The notes under the pieces: model-generated
Database searches by the model: none
Told to the model about the DNA's origin: nothing
Seen by the model: the letters and a program-made list of their open reading frames with translations, nothing else
From: Cerasicoccus sp. TK19100
GTDB taxonomy: Bacteria > Verrucomicrobiota > Verrucomicrobiia > Opitutales > Cerasicoccaceae
Reading direction: 5' to 3'
Assembly: GCF_027257155.1 (NCBI RefSeq)
Contig: NZ_JAPWDU010000003.1
Location: 186,001-250,000 of the forward strand
Length of the DNA: 64,000 nt
Part shown: positions 52,052-61,673 of the stretch, in pieces
Layout of the letters: each line of letters starts with the position of its first letter
How positions within the stretch are numbered: position 1 is the stretch's first letter
Made by a program: the position numbers and the translations under genes

Positions 52052-52146
52052 ACGTTCGAAGGTTCGAATGGTTTGAAAGTTCGAAGGTTCAGGTAGCTTG
52101 AGCGAAGCCAACTTTCGAACCTCTGAACTTTCGCACCTTCAAACCT
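52052..52146. repeat. Inverted repeat run of GTTCGAAGGTTCG type upstream of the GntR gene
   Basis: The left half reads GTTCGAAGGTTCGAATGG and continues with GTTTGAAAGTTCGAAGG; the right half (52110-52146) carries their near-complement. The run separates the regulator from its likely operator and is related to the short copy in the ABC-F gene at 41841. Confidence 0.5.
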
Positions 52147-52176
52147 ATATCCGCCAGAAAGGCAGATGTTAGTCAA

Positions 52177-52198
52177 TATTGTAAGATTGTCAGACGAT
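52177..52198. promoter_or_regulatory. Candidate operator, copy 1 (near GntR-family gene)
   Basis: A 22-bp sequence identical to 55038-55059. Its core ATTGTCAGACGAT (52186-52198) is a near-palindrome with one mismatch, the form bound by FCD-type GntR regulators (ATTGTC-n-GACAAT). It lies upstream of the GntR gene on the minus strand. Confidence 0.5.
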
Positions 52199-52208
52199 TG
52201 AGCCGACC

Positions 52209-54824
52209 TCAGCGACGGCGACGCCGCACCATCAGGCCGAGCACCGCAGCGCCCGCCATGAGCGCGTAGTGGGCTGGCTCGGGGACGTTGTTCGTTAGGG
52301 TGATTTCCAGATCGTAGTAGTTGCTGTCGTTTGGATCGAGGCCGGAGAAGATACCCGTCAAGCCGGTGTTCTCACCCGGGTCAAAGACCAACCGCGACAG
52401 GACGCTCACCGCGCCGTTCAGATCCAGATTTTCAACGGACCCAATAATGGTATAAGTTTTCGGCTCACCCGGAGCGAGCGTGTCGCCAAACTCGTCCAGG
52501 CGAATGGTAATGGTACCCGAAGTGCCCCAGAAATCCAGCGTGCCCGTCGGCGCGCCCATGCTGATCGGGATCGTCGAGTTGCTGTAAAGATCGATGACGA
52601 TGATGGCCCCTTCATAAATGGCCAAATCGTTGGTGATGACCGCGGAATAAATTTCACCCACGTCGCCGTTCATGTGGAGATCCAGCGTTGCCCCGTCGAA
52701 GACGGTGATGCTGTTCGCCACAGTCTCCAGACTGGGCAAGGCACTCGCACCGACGAACCGCAAGGTAGGCGCACTGCCCAGAAAGCTGGCGTTGGCGACG
52801 AATGAGGAATTCTCGAAGTTGCCGCTAAACTCCGCCAGTGAGTCGAAGCCAGTGGTGTATTGATGCGTGCCGCCATTGTCACCGCCGATAAAGGTAGCCT
52901 TGCCGCCAGATATCGTCACGGTGCTCGAGCCACTGGGGTTAAATTTGCCATTGTGCCGGAAATCACCGCCCAGGATCAGCAGGTTGCCATTTAGCGTCAA
53001 GGCATGGTTAAATCTCGCTTGGCCGCCCTGCATCGTAAGGCCGTCCATCGTGACCGGTTCGCTGGTTTCAAGCATGCCGCTCACGAGCGTCACCAGTTGC
53101 GTGAAGGACACATTTTGCGCATTCACATTTACCGTTGCCCCGGAAATCTGAACCGTGCCGTCGACAGTCGTGTTGTCGCCATCGATGTTAAAGACGCCTC
53201 CACTCAGGCCCAGCACATCCGTGATCGCCGAGGGCGTGTATTGATTGGCAATGATCGTGTTGCCCGATCCGGTGATGTTCACCGTGCCCGCACTTTGAGT
53301 AATCGGCGCGATGTTTTGGCTGGTTTGCGCGATGTTCAGCGTCGCCCCGCTTCCGTAGACCTGGTAATCGCTGGTCGTGCTTGTCGAGCCGGCAGCGAGC
53401 GTAACGGTGCTGCCGTTGACAAACGTTGTACCAGCGTATGACTGGGAGCCTTGGATGACCATTTCGCCGCCGCCCTGGACAGTCAACCGGCCCTTGGCGT
53501 CGTCATTGGAGTCATCGCCAGCGCCAGCGAAACCGGCGCCCCCCAGGCTGTTGTCGCCAAAGGTGAGCGTTTCCCCGCCGTCGATGTTGAAGACCACATC
53601 GCTGCCAAGAAAGAGGTCGTTACCAATGGCCATGCCCGCATCGCCATTAGAAGTGCCGCCGACCGCCGAGTTGTTGTTAAAAGTAACGCCATCAATGGTG
53701 ACGGAAACGCCCTTCATGGCATAGACGGCACCACCCGCGCCCAGGCCACCGCCGCCGGAATCTTCACCACCATCACCGGCGCCAAAGCCGCCCTCTCCGG
53801 CAAAGTCCGAGCCATTGGCGCCACCGCCACCACCGCCAAAACCACCATTGCCAGCGAATGCCGCCGAAGCCGCGCCACCACCACCGCCGAAACCGCCAGC
53901 GCCAGCCTGACTGCCTTTACCGGCACCACCGCCACCGCCGCCCCAGCCGCCAGCGCCGCCGTAGGCTTCCTCGTCTGACCAGAAAGCATCCTGGCCACCG
54001 ACGCCACCACCGCCACCGGCACCATCGCCGCTGCTCAGAAATTCGTCATCATAATAGGCACCACCGCCGCCGCCATTGAGGCCGCCGCTTTGGCCACCCG
54101 TGCTGGAGCCAGCGTAACCGGCAGTCAGGAAATCACCCACTCCGCCATCATTGGCCCCGCCATCGTAGGCGCTGCCACCGGCTCCGCCGAGACCGACGCC
54201 ACCGCCGCCACCGGCTGAGCCAGCCTCTAAAAAGCCGTTGCCATAACTGGTTCCGCCATCACCGCCGAGGCCGCCACCTCCCCCACCGCCGGAGTCTGTC
54301 GTGTAGGAGGAATTGCCTCCCTGCGCCTGGTTATTGGTAAACGAGACATCCCGCAAAGTGAGCGCAGTGGGCGTCCAGTAGCCGCCATTGCTGATGGACC
54401 CGCCATCGGCAACAAAGATCGCGCCTCCCGCGCCCATGCCGCCACCGGCCCGGTCATTGGAGCTACCGCCCTTGGCGACGGCGTTGGCGATTTCCATATT
54501 TTGGATCGTCACGCTCCCGCCCACGACGAAAAACGCCCGGTCGGCCGATTGCATGTCCAGGCTAAAGCCGCCGCCATCAATCACCAAAGGCGATCCGTCC
54601 TTGGTCAGCGTAAACAAATTCGTGGCCGAGGTTCCGTCATAGATCAAATCTTGCGTGAACTGAATCGTGTATTGGCCGTTGTCCGGCGGCTGCCCGCCGG
54701 CATTGTTCACGGCGTTGACCAATTGGGCGTAGGTGGAAACGTTGACCGTGGTATCGGCCCAAACGGGCGCAAGGGAGGCCGCCCCCAGCATGGCGGCACA
54801 GGTGAAGCGCGGAATGCGTATCAT
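52209..54824 (-). CDS. Glycine-rich PEP-CTERM autotransporter-like surface protein
   Basis: 871 residues: signal peptide (MIRIPRFTCAAMLGAASLAPVWA), a very Gly-rich region at about 120-380 with GGGGG runs (NDRAGGGMGAGGAIFVADGGS), then repeated beta-helix-like strands (SQSYAGTTFVNGSTVTLAAGS) as in autotransporter-associated repeats, and the PEP-CTERM tail NVPEPAHYALMAGAAVLGLMVRRRRR. So it is an exported surface protein, sorted by exosortase. It is bracketed by 22-bp exact direct repeats, and its transcription runs toward the GntR gene. Insertion is suggested by that bracket. Confidence 0.82.
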   Translation of the reverse strand: MIRIPRFTCAAMLGAASLAPVWADTTVNVSTYAQLVNAVNNAGGQPPDNGQYTIQFTQDLIYDGTSATNLFTLTKDGSPLVIDGGGFSLDMQSADRAFFVVGGSVTIQNMEIANAVAKGGSSNDRAGGGMGAGGAIFVADGGSISNGGYWTPTALTLRDVSFTNNQAQGGNSSYTTDSGGGGGGGLGGDGGTSYGNGFLEAGSAGGGGGVGLGGAGGSAYDGGANDGGVGDFLTAGYAGSSTGGQSGGLNGGGGGAYYDDEFLSSGDGAGGGGGVGGQDAFWSDEEAYGGAGGWGGGGGGAGKGSQAGAGGFGGGGGAASAAFAGNGGFGGGGGGANGSDFAGEGGFGAGDGGEDSGGGGLGAGGAVYAMKGVSVTIDGVTFNNNSAVGGTSNGDAGMAIGNDLFLGSDVVFNIDGGETLTFGDNSLGGAGFAGAGDDSNDDAKGRLTVQGGGEMVIQGSQSYAGTTFVNGSTVTLAAGSTSTTSDYQVYGSGATLNIAQTSQNIAPITQSAGTVNITGSGNTIIANQYTPSAITDVLGLSGGVFNIDGDNTTVDGTVQISGATVNVNAQNVSFTQLVTLVSGMLETSEPVTMDGLTMQGGQARFNHALTLNGNLLILGGDFRHNGKFNPSGSSTVTISGGKATFIGGDNGGTHQYTTGFDSLAEFSGNFENSSFVANASFLGSAPTLRFVGASALPSLETVANSITVFDGATLDLHMNGDVGEIYSAVITNDLAIYEGAIIVIDLYSNSTIPISMGAPTGTLDFWGTSGTITIRLDEFGDTLAPGEPKTYTIIGSVENLDLNGAVSVLSRLVFDPGENTGLTGIFSGLDPNDSNYYDLEITLTNNVPEPAHYALMAGAAVLGLMVRRRRR

Positions 54825-55037
54825 AGTGGCAAATATAGTGTTATTACATCATAACAGAATAGAGGCAAGTGCCAGTATTCCAAAGACATGAGATGAGCGA
54901 ATCAATTCATTTTTTATTCCAATCCATCCTCAACAACGTGATTTTATCCGCATTTGCGCAAAATGAGGCGTCCAATTACCGCCATCATCGGATCCGTGAC
55001 TTTCCGTGTTCTTTGACTTGAAAAAGAGCGCTATCTG

Positions 55038-55059
55038 TATTGTAAGATTGTCAGACGAT
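55038..55059. promoter_or_regulatory. Candidate operator, copy 2 (upstream of gcvP)
   Basis: Exact copy of 52177-52198, 29-50 bp before the gcvP start codon. The core ATTGTCAGACGAT is followed by CCGACAATTTT, giving also ATTGTC and GACAAT half-sites 9 bp apart. The same GntR protein could bind here to control glycine cleavage. Confidence 0.5.
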
Positions 55060-55087
55060 CCGACAATTTTCCAACGACCTACATTTC

Positions 55088-58033
55088 ATGTCTTATTTGA
55101 GCGACAATCCACGCGAATCCGCCCGCCACTACATCCCCGCCGGGGACGCCGACACCAGCGCCATGCTGGAGAAAATCGGCCTGAAAACACTCCGCGACCT
55201 CTATAACCACATACCCGCCGAGGCCTTTCAGGACGGCGAACTCGCGCTGCCGGACGAGCTGGGCTACGCCGAAACGCAGACCAAAATGCAGGGCCTGGCG
55301 GACAAGAATACCATCCGCGCCAACTTCATCGGTGACGGCCTGCCGGACTACTCCGTGGACCCCATCGCGCCCTATGTTTGCACGATTCGCAATCTCGCCA
55401 CGGCCTACACCCCCTACCAGCCAGAGCGCAGCCAAGGCACGCTCATCACGCACTGGATCTACCAATGCGCCCTCACCTCGCTGACCGGATTTGAGGCAAT
55501 AAATTCCTCCCTTTACGACCGCGCCACGGCGCTCTTTGAGGCCATTTGCTGCTCCCTGCGCATCGCGCGCAAGGCGGACACCGTCCTCGTCGCGGGCAAC
55601 CTCTACCCGGGCGACATCGAGGTGCTCGAAACGCTCCTGCCGGAGACGGACATCAAGGTCGACTACATCGCGCCCAACCCTGCCACCGGCCTGCTCGATG
55701 CCGACATGGTCCGCTCGCGCGCTGAGGCTTTGGGCAGCTCTCTGGCCGCCGTCGCGTTCCCACAGGTCAACAACCTCGGCCTGCTGGAAGACGTCGATGC
55801 GCTGACCGACGCCATCCAGGCCGCGGGCGCGCTGGCGATTGCCGTGATTGACCCGATTTTGCTCGCCGACGGCGGGCTCAAGCCACCCAGCCAATACGGC
55901 CAAAAGGGCGCAGACATCCTCGTGGGCGAAGCGCAGCACCTCGCCATCGGCCCCAACTTCGGCGGGCCGGGCCTCGGCTTGTTTGGCGTGCGCCACAACG
56001 ACGAAGTTAAAAACCACGTCCGCTCGACGCCAGGTCGCTTCGTTGGCCAGGCTAAGGACGAGGCCGGCCGAGACTGTTGCGTAATGGTCATGTCCACCCG
56101 TGAGCAGCACATCCGCAAGGACAAGGCCACGTCGAACATTTGCTCAAACCAGGCGTTTATTTCAACCATCGCCGGTGCCTCGCTGATTGCGCGTGGTGAC
56201 GCCGGTCTTGGTGCCATGCTGGCCAAGAGCCGCGAGCTGGCCGCGAAGTTTGTCGCCTCCTGCAGCGCGCAGTTGGCCTTCCCGAACGCGAGCTGCCTGA
56301 ACGAGGTAACCATCGTCGTGAACAACGCCGAAGCCTTCATTGAAAAGGGCCGCGAGTCCGGTCTCTGGGCCGGTGTCAACGTAAGCAGCCGCATCAACGA
56401 CGGCCGCCAGTTGGTCAAGCTGAGCTTCACCGACCGCCAGAGCGATGAGGATGTCGCCAAGCTGGCCGCGCTGGTCGGCGGCGAGTCCGACTCCGCCATT
56501 CCCGAGGTCCCCGCCGCGCTCCTGCGCACCGAGGCACCCGGCATCCCGGCCTTTTCCCAGGAGCAATTGCAGGGTTATTATCAACAACTCGGCGAGTTAA
56601 ACGTCTCTCCGGATGACGCCTGCTATCCGCTCGGCTCCTGCACGATGAAATACAACCCCGCGCTCAACGAGTGGGCCGCCGGGCTGACCGGCTTTACCGA
56701 CGCCCACCCGCAGGCCCCACACGCCGACATGCAGGGCTGCCTCGAAGTGCTTTACGATGTGCAGGAGTGGTTCAAGGCCATCACCGGCCTCCCCGCCGTG
56801 ACCACGCAACCGGTCGCGGGCGCCCAGGGTGAGCTCGTCGGCCTGAAGCTTTTCCAGGCCTACCACCGCCACGCTGGCGAGGAGCACCGCGACGTGGTGC
56901 TGATCCCCCGCAGCGCCCACGGCACGAATTTCGCCACGGCATCCATGGCCGGCCTGGCCACGGGCAAGATCGACGGCAAGATGCGCGGTATCGTCCTGCT
57001 CGAAGACGGCGAAGACGGCCGCATCGACATGGAAGATTTCGACAAGAAACTCGCCGAATATGGCGACCGCCTTTGCGGGGTGATGATCACCAACCCCAAC
57101 ACCTGCGGCCTGTTCGAGACCGACTTTAAACTCGTCGCCGACAAGGTGCACGCGGCCGGTGGCCTCGTCTACATGGACGGTGCCAACATGAACGCCATCG
57201 CCGGCTGGCTCGACCTCGACAAGCTCGGCGTCGACGCCGTCCACAACAACCTACACAAAACCTGGACCATTCCACATGGTGGTGGTGGCCCGGGCGACGC
57301 CATGGTGGCCGTCTCCTCCCGCCTGATCGACTTCCTGCCCGGCTATCAGATCGAAAAGCAAGGCGAGCAATTCGTCCCGGTTAAGCCTAAGCACAGCATC
57401 GGCTCATTCCACCGCCATTGGGGCAATTTCGCGCATAAAATCCGCGCCTACACTTACCTGCTGCGCCTCGGCAAAGACGGTGTCCGCCGCATGTCCGCGA
57501 TGTCCGTTCTGGCCTCGCGCTACCTGCTCAGCCGTCTGCGCGAGCGCTACCCGACGCTGCCCGCCGGTGCCCCCAACGCCCCGCGCATGCACGAGTTCAT
57601 CCTCACCCTGAGCGAAGACGACTTCAAGCGCCTCGAAGCCGCCGGCGTGCCCCGCGCCCTGGCGATCACCCGCGTGGGCAAGCTCTTCCTCGACTTCGGG
57701 TTCCACGCGCCGACCGTCGCCTGGCCCGAGCAGTTTGGCCTGATGATCGAACCTACGGAAAGCTACACGCAGGCCGAGCTCGACCGCTTTGCCGACGCCG
57801 TGATCCGCATCAAGGACGTCATCGAGCAGCACCCGGACGCGCTCAACACCGCGCCGCGCTTCACGCCGGTGGACCGCGTGGACGAAGTCTCCGCCAACCG
57901 CCAACTAACGCTCTCCGCCCCGCTGACCGGCCTCCCCAGTCTGCACGAAAACCGCCTTTCCCCGCGCGTCATCGCCGAGATGCCGGTGGACGAGATTTTC
58001 GAGCGCGTCACCGGCTGCTGCGTGACGGCCTAG
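55088..58033 (+). CDS. gcvP: Glycine dehydrogenase (decarboxylating), GcvPA-GcvPB fusion
   Basis: 981 residues. This PLP enzyme of the glycine cleavage system decarboxylates glycine and passes the aminomethyl group to GcvH. Its two halves resemble GcvPA (ending near residue 470) and GcvPB (from about 500), fused in one chain. The second half holds the PLP lysine Lys724 in NNLHKTWTIPHGGGGPG, and the substrate segment YPLGSCTMKYNP near residue 516. No gcvT, gcvH or lpd is in the window. A GntR-type operator lies before it. Confidence 0.94.
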   Translation: MSYLSDNPRESARHYIPAGDADTSAMLEKIGLKTLRDLYNHIPAEAFQDGELALPDELGYAETQTKMQGLADKNTIRANFIGDGLPDYSVDPIAPYVCTIRNLATAYTPYQPERSQGTLITHWIYQCALTSLTGFEAINSSLYDRATALFEAICCSLRIARKADTVLVAGNLYPGDIEVLETLLPETDIKVDYIAPNPATGLLDADMVRSRAEALGSSLAAVAFPQVNNLGLLEDVDALTDAIQAAGALAIAVIDPILLADGGLKPPSQYGQKGADILVGEAQHLAIGPNFGGPGLGLFGVRHNDEVKNHVRSTPGRFVGQAKDEAGRDCCVMVMSTREQHIRKDKATSNICSNQAFISTIAGASLIARGDAGLGAMLAKSRELAAKFVASCSAQLAFPNASCLNEVTIVVNNAEAFIEKGRESGLWAGVNVSSRINDGRQLVKLSFTDRQSDEDVAKLAALVGGESDSAIPEVPAALLRTEAPGIPAFSQEQLQGYYQQLGELNVSPDDACYPLGSCTMKYNPALNEWAAGLTGFTDAHPQAPHADMQGCLEVLYDVQEWFKAITGLPAVTTQPVAGAQGELVGLKLFQAYHRHAGEEHRDVVLIPRSAHGTNFATASMAGLATGKIDGKMRGIVLLEDGEDGRIDMEDFDKKLAEYGDRLCGVMITNPNTCGLFETDFKLVADKVHAAGGLVYMDGANMNAIAGWLDLDKLGVDAVHNNLHKTWTIPHGGGGPGDAMVAVSSRLIDFLPGYQIEKQGEQFVPVKPKHSIGSFHRHWGNFAHKIRAYTYLLRLGKDGVRRMSAMSVLASRYLLSRLRERYPTLPAGAPNAPRMHEFILTLSEDDFKRLEAAGVPRALAITRVGKLFLDFGFHAPTVAWPEQFGLMIEPTESYTQAELDRFADAVIRIKDVIEQHPDALNTAPRFTPVDRVDEVSANRQLTLSAPLTGLPSLHENRLSPRVIAEMPVDEIFERVTGCCVTA

Positions 58034-58099
58034 CGGCACACGATCAGGTCTCTAAAATTAAGTGGAAAATCAAAACGGATGTAGTAATATGCATTCGTA

Positions 58100-58939
58100 A
58101 TGATTTTTCGCTGTACTCTTTTTCTATTGGCTGCACTCACCCTCAGTGCGGCCAACGAAATACTCATTCAAGATTTTGATATCGCGCTTGAAGGCGGCGA
58201 AGATCAGGAAGTAATCGTCCTCTTCACCGGGCCCAACGGGACACCACACGACATCGCGCGAATACTGCCTGGCCCCTGGTCGATCGATCTAGCTGACCTT
58301 CCGCCGGATTATTACACAGTGACGCTTTACAGCGAGGGATATGCAGAGACAGATATGAGGCTCAAGTATACCGACGATGGCTTCGTTGTCACCAGCACCT
58401 TTCCCAACAACACGGTAACGCTTTATCGCAAGCGCTATGTCACACTGGAAATCATTCGCAACACCAAGCGAGGCCGCGAACTCACCGGCCCTGATGTTGA
58501 GCGCAGCATTAAAACGTACACTTACCGCTCAACGCCAGAGTCCATACGCCACGATTACCGGCTAACACAAATACCGCCAGATGCAGACCGCAACGACACG
58601 TCTCGCGAATCCGGATCGGACCTGATATTGAGAAGACATCGATTCAGCGGTTTCTTCGGCACAGCGATTCCCAGCAAGAATGATGAGTTTGAACAAGCCA
58701 GCCTGGCACCCTCCAATGACGAGTATGATCAAGGAAGAGTGACACCCTTAATCCCGGGCTCGTGGTTTTTCATGCGGATCAGCGGACATCGACCAGAAAC
58801 CATAGCCTATTTAAAAGTTCGCGTATTGGCTTATGGACTGGAGCCACCCAATGACATACCCGTTGAAGAAACTATCAGCTTAAGATGGGAACGGGCACTC
58901 GACACCGCCGAGCGCCTCGGCATCGACCTGCCGCAGTAG
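58100..58939 (+). CDS. Exported protein of unknown function
   Basis: 279 residues. A signal peptide (MIFRCTLFLLAALTLSAANE) starts the protein; the rest is beta-rich at first (ILIQDFDIALEGGEDQEVIVLFTG) with an Arg/Asp-rich C-terminal part. No family recognised. It lies between gcvP and the beta-helix gene with the same direction. The next gene's start region overlaps nothing in it. Confidence 0.65.
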   Translation: MIFRCTLFLLAALTLSAANEILIQDFDIALEGGEDQEVIVLFTGPNGTPHDIARILPGPWSIDLADLPPDYYTVTLYSEGYAETDMRLKYTDDGFVVTSTFPNNTVTLYRKRYVTLEIIRNTKRGRELTGPDVERSIKTYTYRSTPESIRHDYRLTQIPPDADRNDTSRESGSDLILRRHRFSGFFGTAIPSKNDEFEQASLAPSNDEYDQGRVTPLIPGSWFFMRISGHRPETIAYLKVRVLAYGLEPPNDIPVEETISLRWERALDTAERLGIDLPQ

Positions 58940-59040
58940 CGGTCGCCGACAAACCAAGCGCGGCACCCGAATGGCCGAAAGTCAAAGAGAAAAACGAGTT
59001 AGGCTTGAATATTGCAAAGCTTCGATCAAAGCTTTGCATC

Positions 59041-61335
59041 ATGAAACGTTCCCCACTCCCCTTGTTGGGCCTATTGCTGGCCCTATCGACTAACACGTTT
59101 GCCGCGAATTATTACATCGACTACACCGGCGGCTCCGACACGGCAGACGGCACATCTCCGCAGTCTGCCTGGAAGCACAGCCCCGGCGATAAGAACGCCA
59201 CCGGCAACCCCAAGGCCGCCGAGCTAAAGCCTGGCGACATCGTTACCTTCAAAGGTGGCGTGCAATACCAGGGCGAAATTTACTTCCGCGACCTAAAAGG
59301 TGCCGAGGGGCAGCCCATCGTGTTCGACGGCAACTCCGCGGGCAACTACGGCGAGGGCCCGGCCATCCTCGACGGTGCCACCATGATTACCGGCTGGAAG
59401 AAGGTCACGTCCGCGGATCAGGTCGACGGCAACCCGAAGTGGCGGGATATCATGTTTGCCGATGTGGACATGGACCTGACCAGCAACTTCACGCAGGACA
59501 AATTCATCCTGCACCGCGACGGAAACCCCGCTCGCCAGGCCCCCTGGCAGCGCCTCTTCCTGATCGATGGCGAAAAGCGCGTGCTGCCTATCGCCCAAAT
59601 GCCGAAGCCCAGCGACGAGTTTTTCCCCGATATGCCACACGATTTCTACTCGTCGCCCATCGCACTCAGCGACAGTTATCCGCATAAGATTTACTACCCC
59701 GAGGGTTCCAAGGGCAACCGCAGCCTCCCCATCATCGGCATTACCAATAACGGGGCCGCGCCGGTTATCGAGCCATTCAACGGCGGCGAGGTCGCACTGG
59801 ATTTGGCTCAGCCGGAAACCATTGCCGAGATCGGCGTAAAGCTCCACCGCCCGAAGTCCAATGAACCACCCGAATCGGTCGCCTTCTATGCCGACGGTAA
59901 GGAAGTTTATGTGGCCAAGATCGATCCGGAAAAGTCCGACATGCAGCGCTTCAAGCTGGATAAAAACATCACCGCCAACCAGATCACTTTCCAACTGCGC
60001 GCCCCCGGCACAGACAAAAAGTGGACCAAGCTAGAGCAACTCGCGGCCTACTCTCCCCAGGGCGTCAATATAGTCGAGCACGACGTGACCTCCGTCATTG
60101 AGGACCCCGAGCGCCTCACGCAGAAGGATGCCGATTGGTATAACGGGATGTTCGTCGGTGTGCATGGCGGCAATAACCACGTTTACTTCGCACCCGCGCG
60201 GCGTTTCGATCCGGACTCGCACCGCCTCTACGTGCCTCACTTTACCTCGACGACCTACAAGACCACGCAATACGCCTTCTTCAATTCGCCCAAGTTTATC
60301 AGCCTGCCGGGTGAGTGGGCCCTGGAGCCGGCCGATGGCGGCAAGACCCGTATTTTCCTGCTGCCAGAAACCCTCGAAAATGGCCAGCCGATCAATATCG
60401 GCTACCCCGTTCTGACCACTGCTTTGTCCATTAACAGCGCCTCCGAGCACATCGAAGTGCGCGGCTTTCTCATGCAGCGCTATGCCGGCGGCAAGGGCGG
60501 TGTGGCCGTTAATGGCAGCGGCGACGCACGCCCAAGCCACATCCGCATCGCCGACTGCGAGGTGCGCTTCATGAGCGGCCAGTCCGGCATCAGCCTCAAC
60601 CACAGTGACAACGTGACGGTTGAAAACTGCTACGTGCACCACTGCCCGGGCTGGACGGTTGGCATTTATGTGAACCGCATTACGGGCTATAAGCTGCTCA
60701 ACACCCGCGTAGACTACAACTCCGGCTCCGGCATCCGCCACTACGAAGCCAAGCAAGGCGTGCTCAAGAACAACGTGGTGCTCAACCACTACGGCATGCA
60801 CTCCTCCGGCCTCAACTTCTACGAGGGCTGCCGGGACATTCTCTTCGAAGGCAACTACGTGCAGAACGTAATCCCGATCAACCGCAGCGCCGAACGCATC
60901 ACCTTCCGCAATAACGTGGTCGACAGCCAGCATCGCAACGCCATTAGCGTCGCCATGTGGCAATCAGGCAAAGTTGGCGGAACACACATCAAGGACATCA
61001 CTTTCGAAAACAATACGTTCATCAACTCTGACACCGAAGCCAACTGGTATACCGCTATCTTCGTTCAGAGTGGCGCTAGTCGGCCAGAGGGTCTCGTGGC
61101 CCGCAACAACGTGCTTTCGCGCCTTCGTGCACCATTTCCTGGCGTTGTGGAGGGCAACGTCTACCTGCACGAGACCGACACCAACGTCGCGGGCACGGAT
61201 AGCATGGTCGTCAGCGACCCGGCCGAGCTCTTCATCGACCCGGCCAACGGCGACTACCGTCGCAAGCCCGGCGGCCCAATGATGAACGCTGGTGCCAACG
61301 TCCCCGCCCCACCGGCTAAGTGGTCGCGCAAGTAA
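59041..61335 (+). CDS. Secreted right-handed beta-helix protein
   Basis: 764 residues. Signal peptide (MKRSPLPLLGLLLALSTNTFAA), then NYYIDYTGGSDTADGTSPQSAWKH, the usual opening of large verrucomicrobial beta-helix proteins (DUF1565-like), a sandwich-like insert at about 230-330, and the parallel beta-helix from about 470 (HIRIADCEVRFMSGQSGISLNHSDNVTVENC). Many such proteins act on sulfated or plant/algal polysaccharides; the substrate here is not shown. An in-frame start upstream (58885) overlaps another gene and was rejected. Confidence 0.8.
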   Translation: MKRSPLPLLGLLLALSTNTFAANYYIDYTGGSDTADGTSPQSAWKHSPGDKNATGNPKAAELKPGDIVTFKGGVQYQGEIYFRDLKGAEGQPIVFDGNSAGNYGEGPAILDGATMITGWKKVTSADQVDGNPKWRDIMFADVDMDLTSNFTQDKFILHRDGNPARQAPWQRLFLIDGEKRVLPIAQMPKPSDEFFPDMPHDFYSSPIALSDSYPHKIYYPEGSKGNRSLPIIGITNNGAAPVIEPFNGGEVALDLAQPETIAEIGVKLHRPKSNEPPESVAFYADGKEVYVAKIDPEKSDMQRFKLDKNITANQITFQLRAPGTDKKWTKLEQLAAYSPQGVNIVEHDVTSVIEDPERLTQKDADWYNGMFVGVHGGNNHVYFAPARRFDPDSHRLYVPHFTSTTYKTTQYAFFNSPKFISLPGEWALEPADGGKTRIFLLPETLENGQPINIGYPVLTTALSINSASEHIEVRGFLMQRYAGGKGGVAVNGSGDARPSHIRIADCEVRFMSGQSGISLNHSDNVTVENCYVHHCPGWTVGIYVNRITGYKLLNTRVDYNSGSGIRHYEAKQGVLKNNVVLNHYGMHSSGLNFYEGCRDILFEGNYVQNVIPINRSAERITFRNNVVDSQHRNAISVAMWQSGKVGGTHIKDITFENNTFINSDTEANWYTAIFVQSGASRPEGLVARNNVLSRLRAPFPGVVEGNVYLHETDTNVAGTDSMVVSDPAELFIDPANGDYRRKPGGPMMNAGANVPAPPAKWSRK

Positions 61336-61382
61336 TACCAGCAGCGATTCGACAGACAGTTCGGCCCTTCTGGGCAAAACGG

Positions 61383-61413
61383 AACCTCCGGCGATACCAA
61401 CCGGAGGTTTTTT
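61383..61413 (+). terminator. Rho-independent terminator after the beta-helix gene
   Basis: AACCTCCGG and CCGGAGGTT form a 9-bp stem with a 9-base loop, followed by TTTT. It lies 48 bp past the stop of the beta-helix gene. Confidence 0.75.
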
Positions 61414-61532
61414 ATTCGAGCGAGGAAAGGTTACCTGAGGCCTCAAGGCGTCGCGGCGTCTACATAAGTGGTGACAGTCCATCTCCAGCCTTCGACAAGC
61501 TCTTGGAGTTCTCAACTCTTCGCGGACAAAAT

Positions 61533-61564
61533 AAAACCTCCGGGGAATGTCCACCGGAGGTTTT
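61533..61564 (-). terminator. Rho-independent terminator after tRNA-Gly
   Basis: AAAACCTCCGG and CCGGAGGTTTT pair, and on the minus strand the stem is followed by TTTTATTTT. It ends 5 bp before the tRNA 3' end, so it is the tRNA terminator. Its stem resembles that at 61383. Confidence 0.7.
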
Positions 61565-61569
61565 GAAAT

Positions 61570-61645
<76 letters not shown>

Positions 61646-61673
61646 ATTTGAGAAAGTGCAAAATAGTGCTGCT

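Noticed and set aside
53700-54300. Simple CCACCG microsatellite
   Set aside because: The repeats code for the Gly-rich part of the PEP-CTERM protein on the minus strand and are not a separate feature.
54825-55087. Glycine riboswitch upstream of gcvP
   Set aside because: No tandem aptamer-like segments were seen; the GntR-type palindrome is a better candidate for control.
58885-59040. Upstream start for the beta-helix gene
   Set aside because: It overlaps the preceding gene and precedes the clear signal peptide at 59041.
61413-61532. Small gene between the two terminators
   Set aside because: Short frames only, no ribosome binding site, and no family-like sequence.
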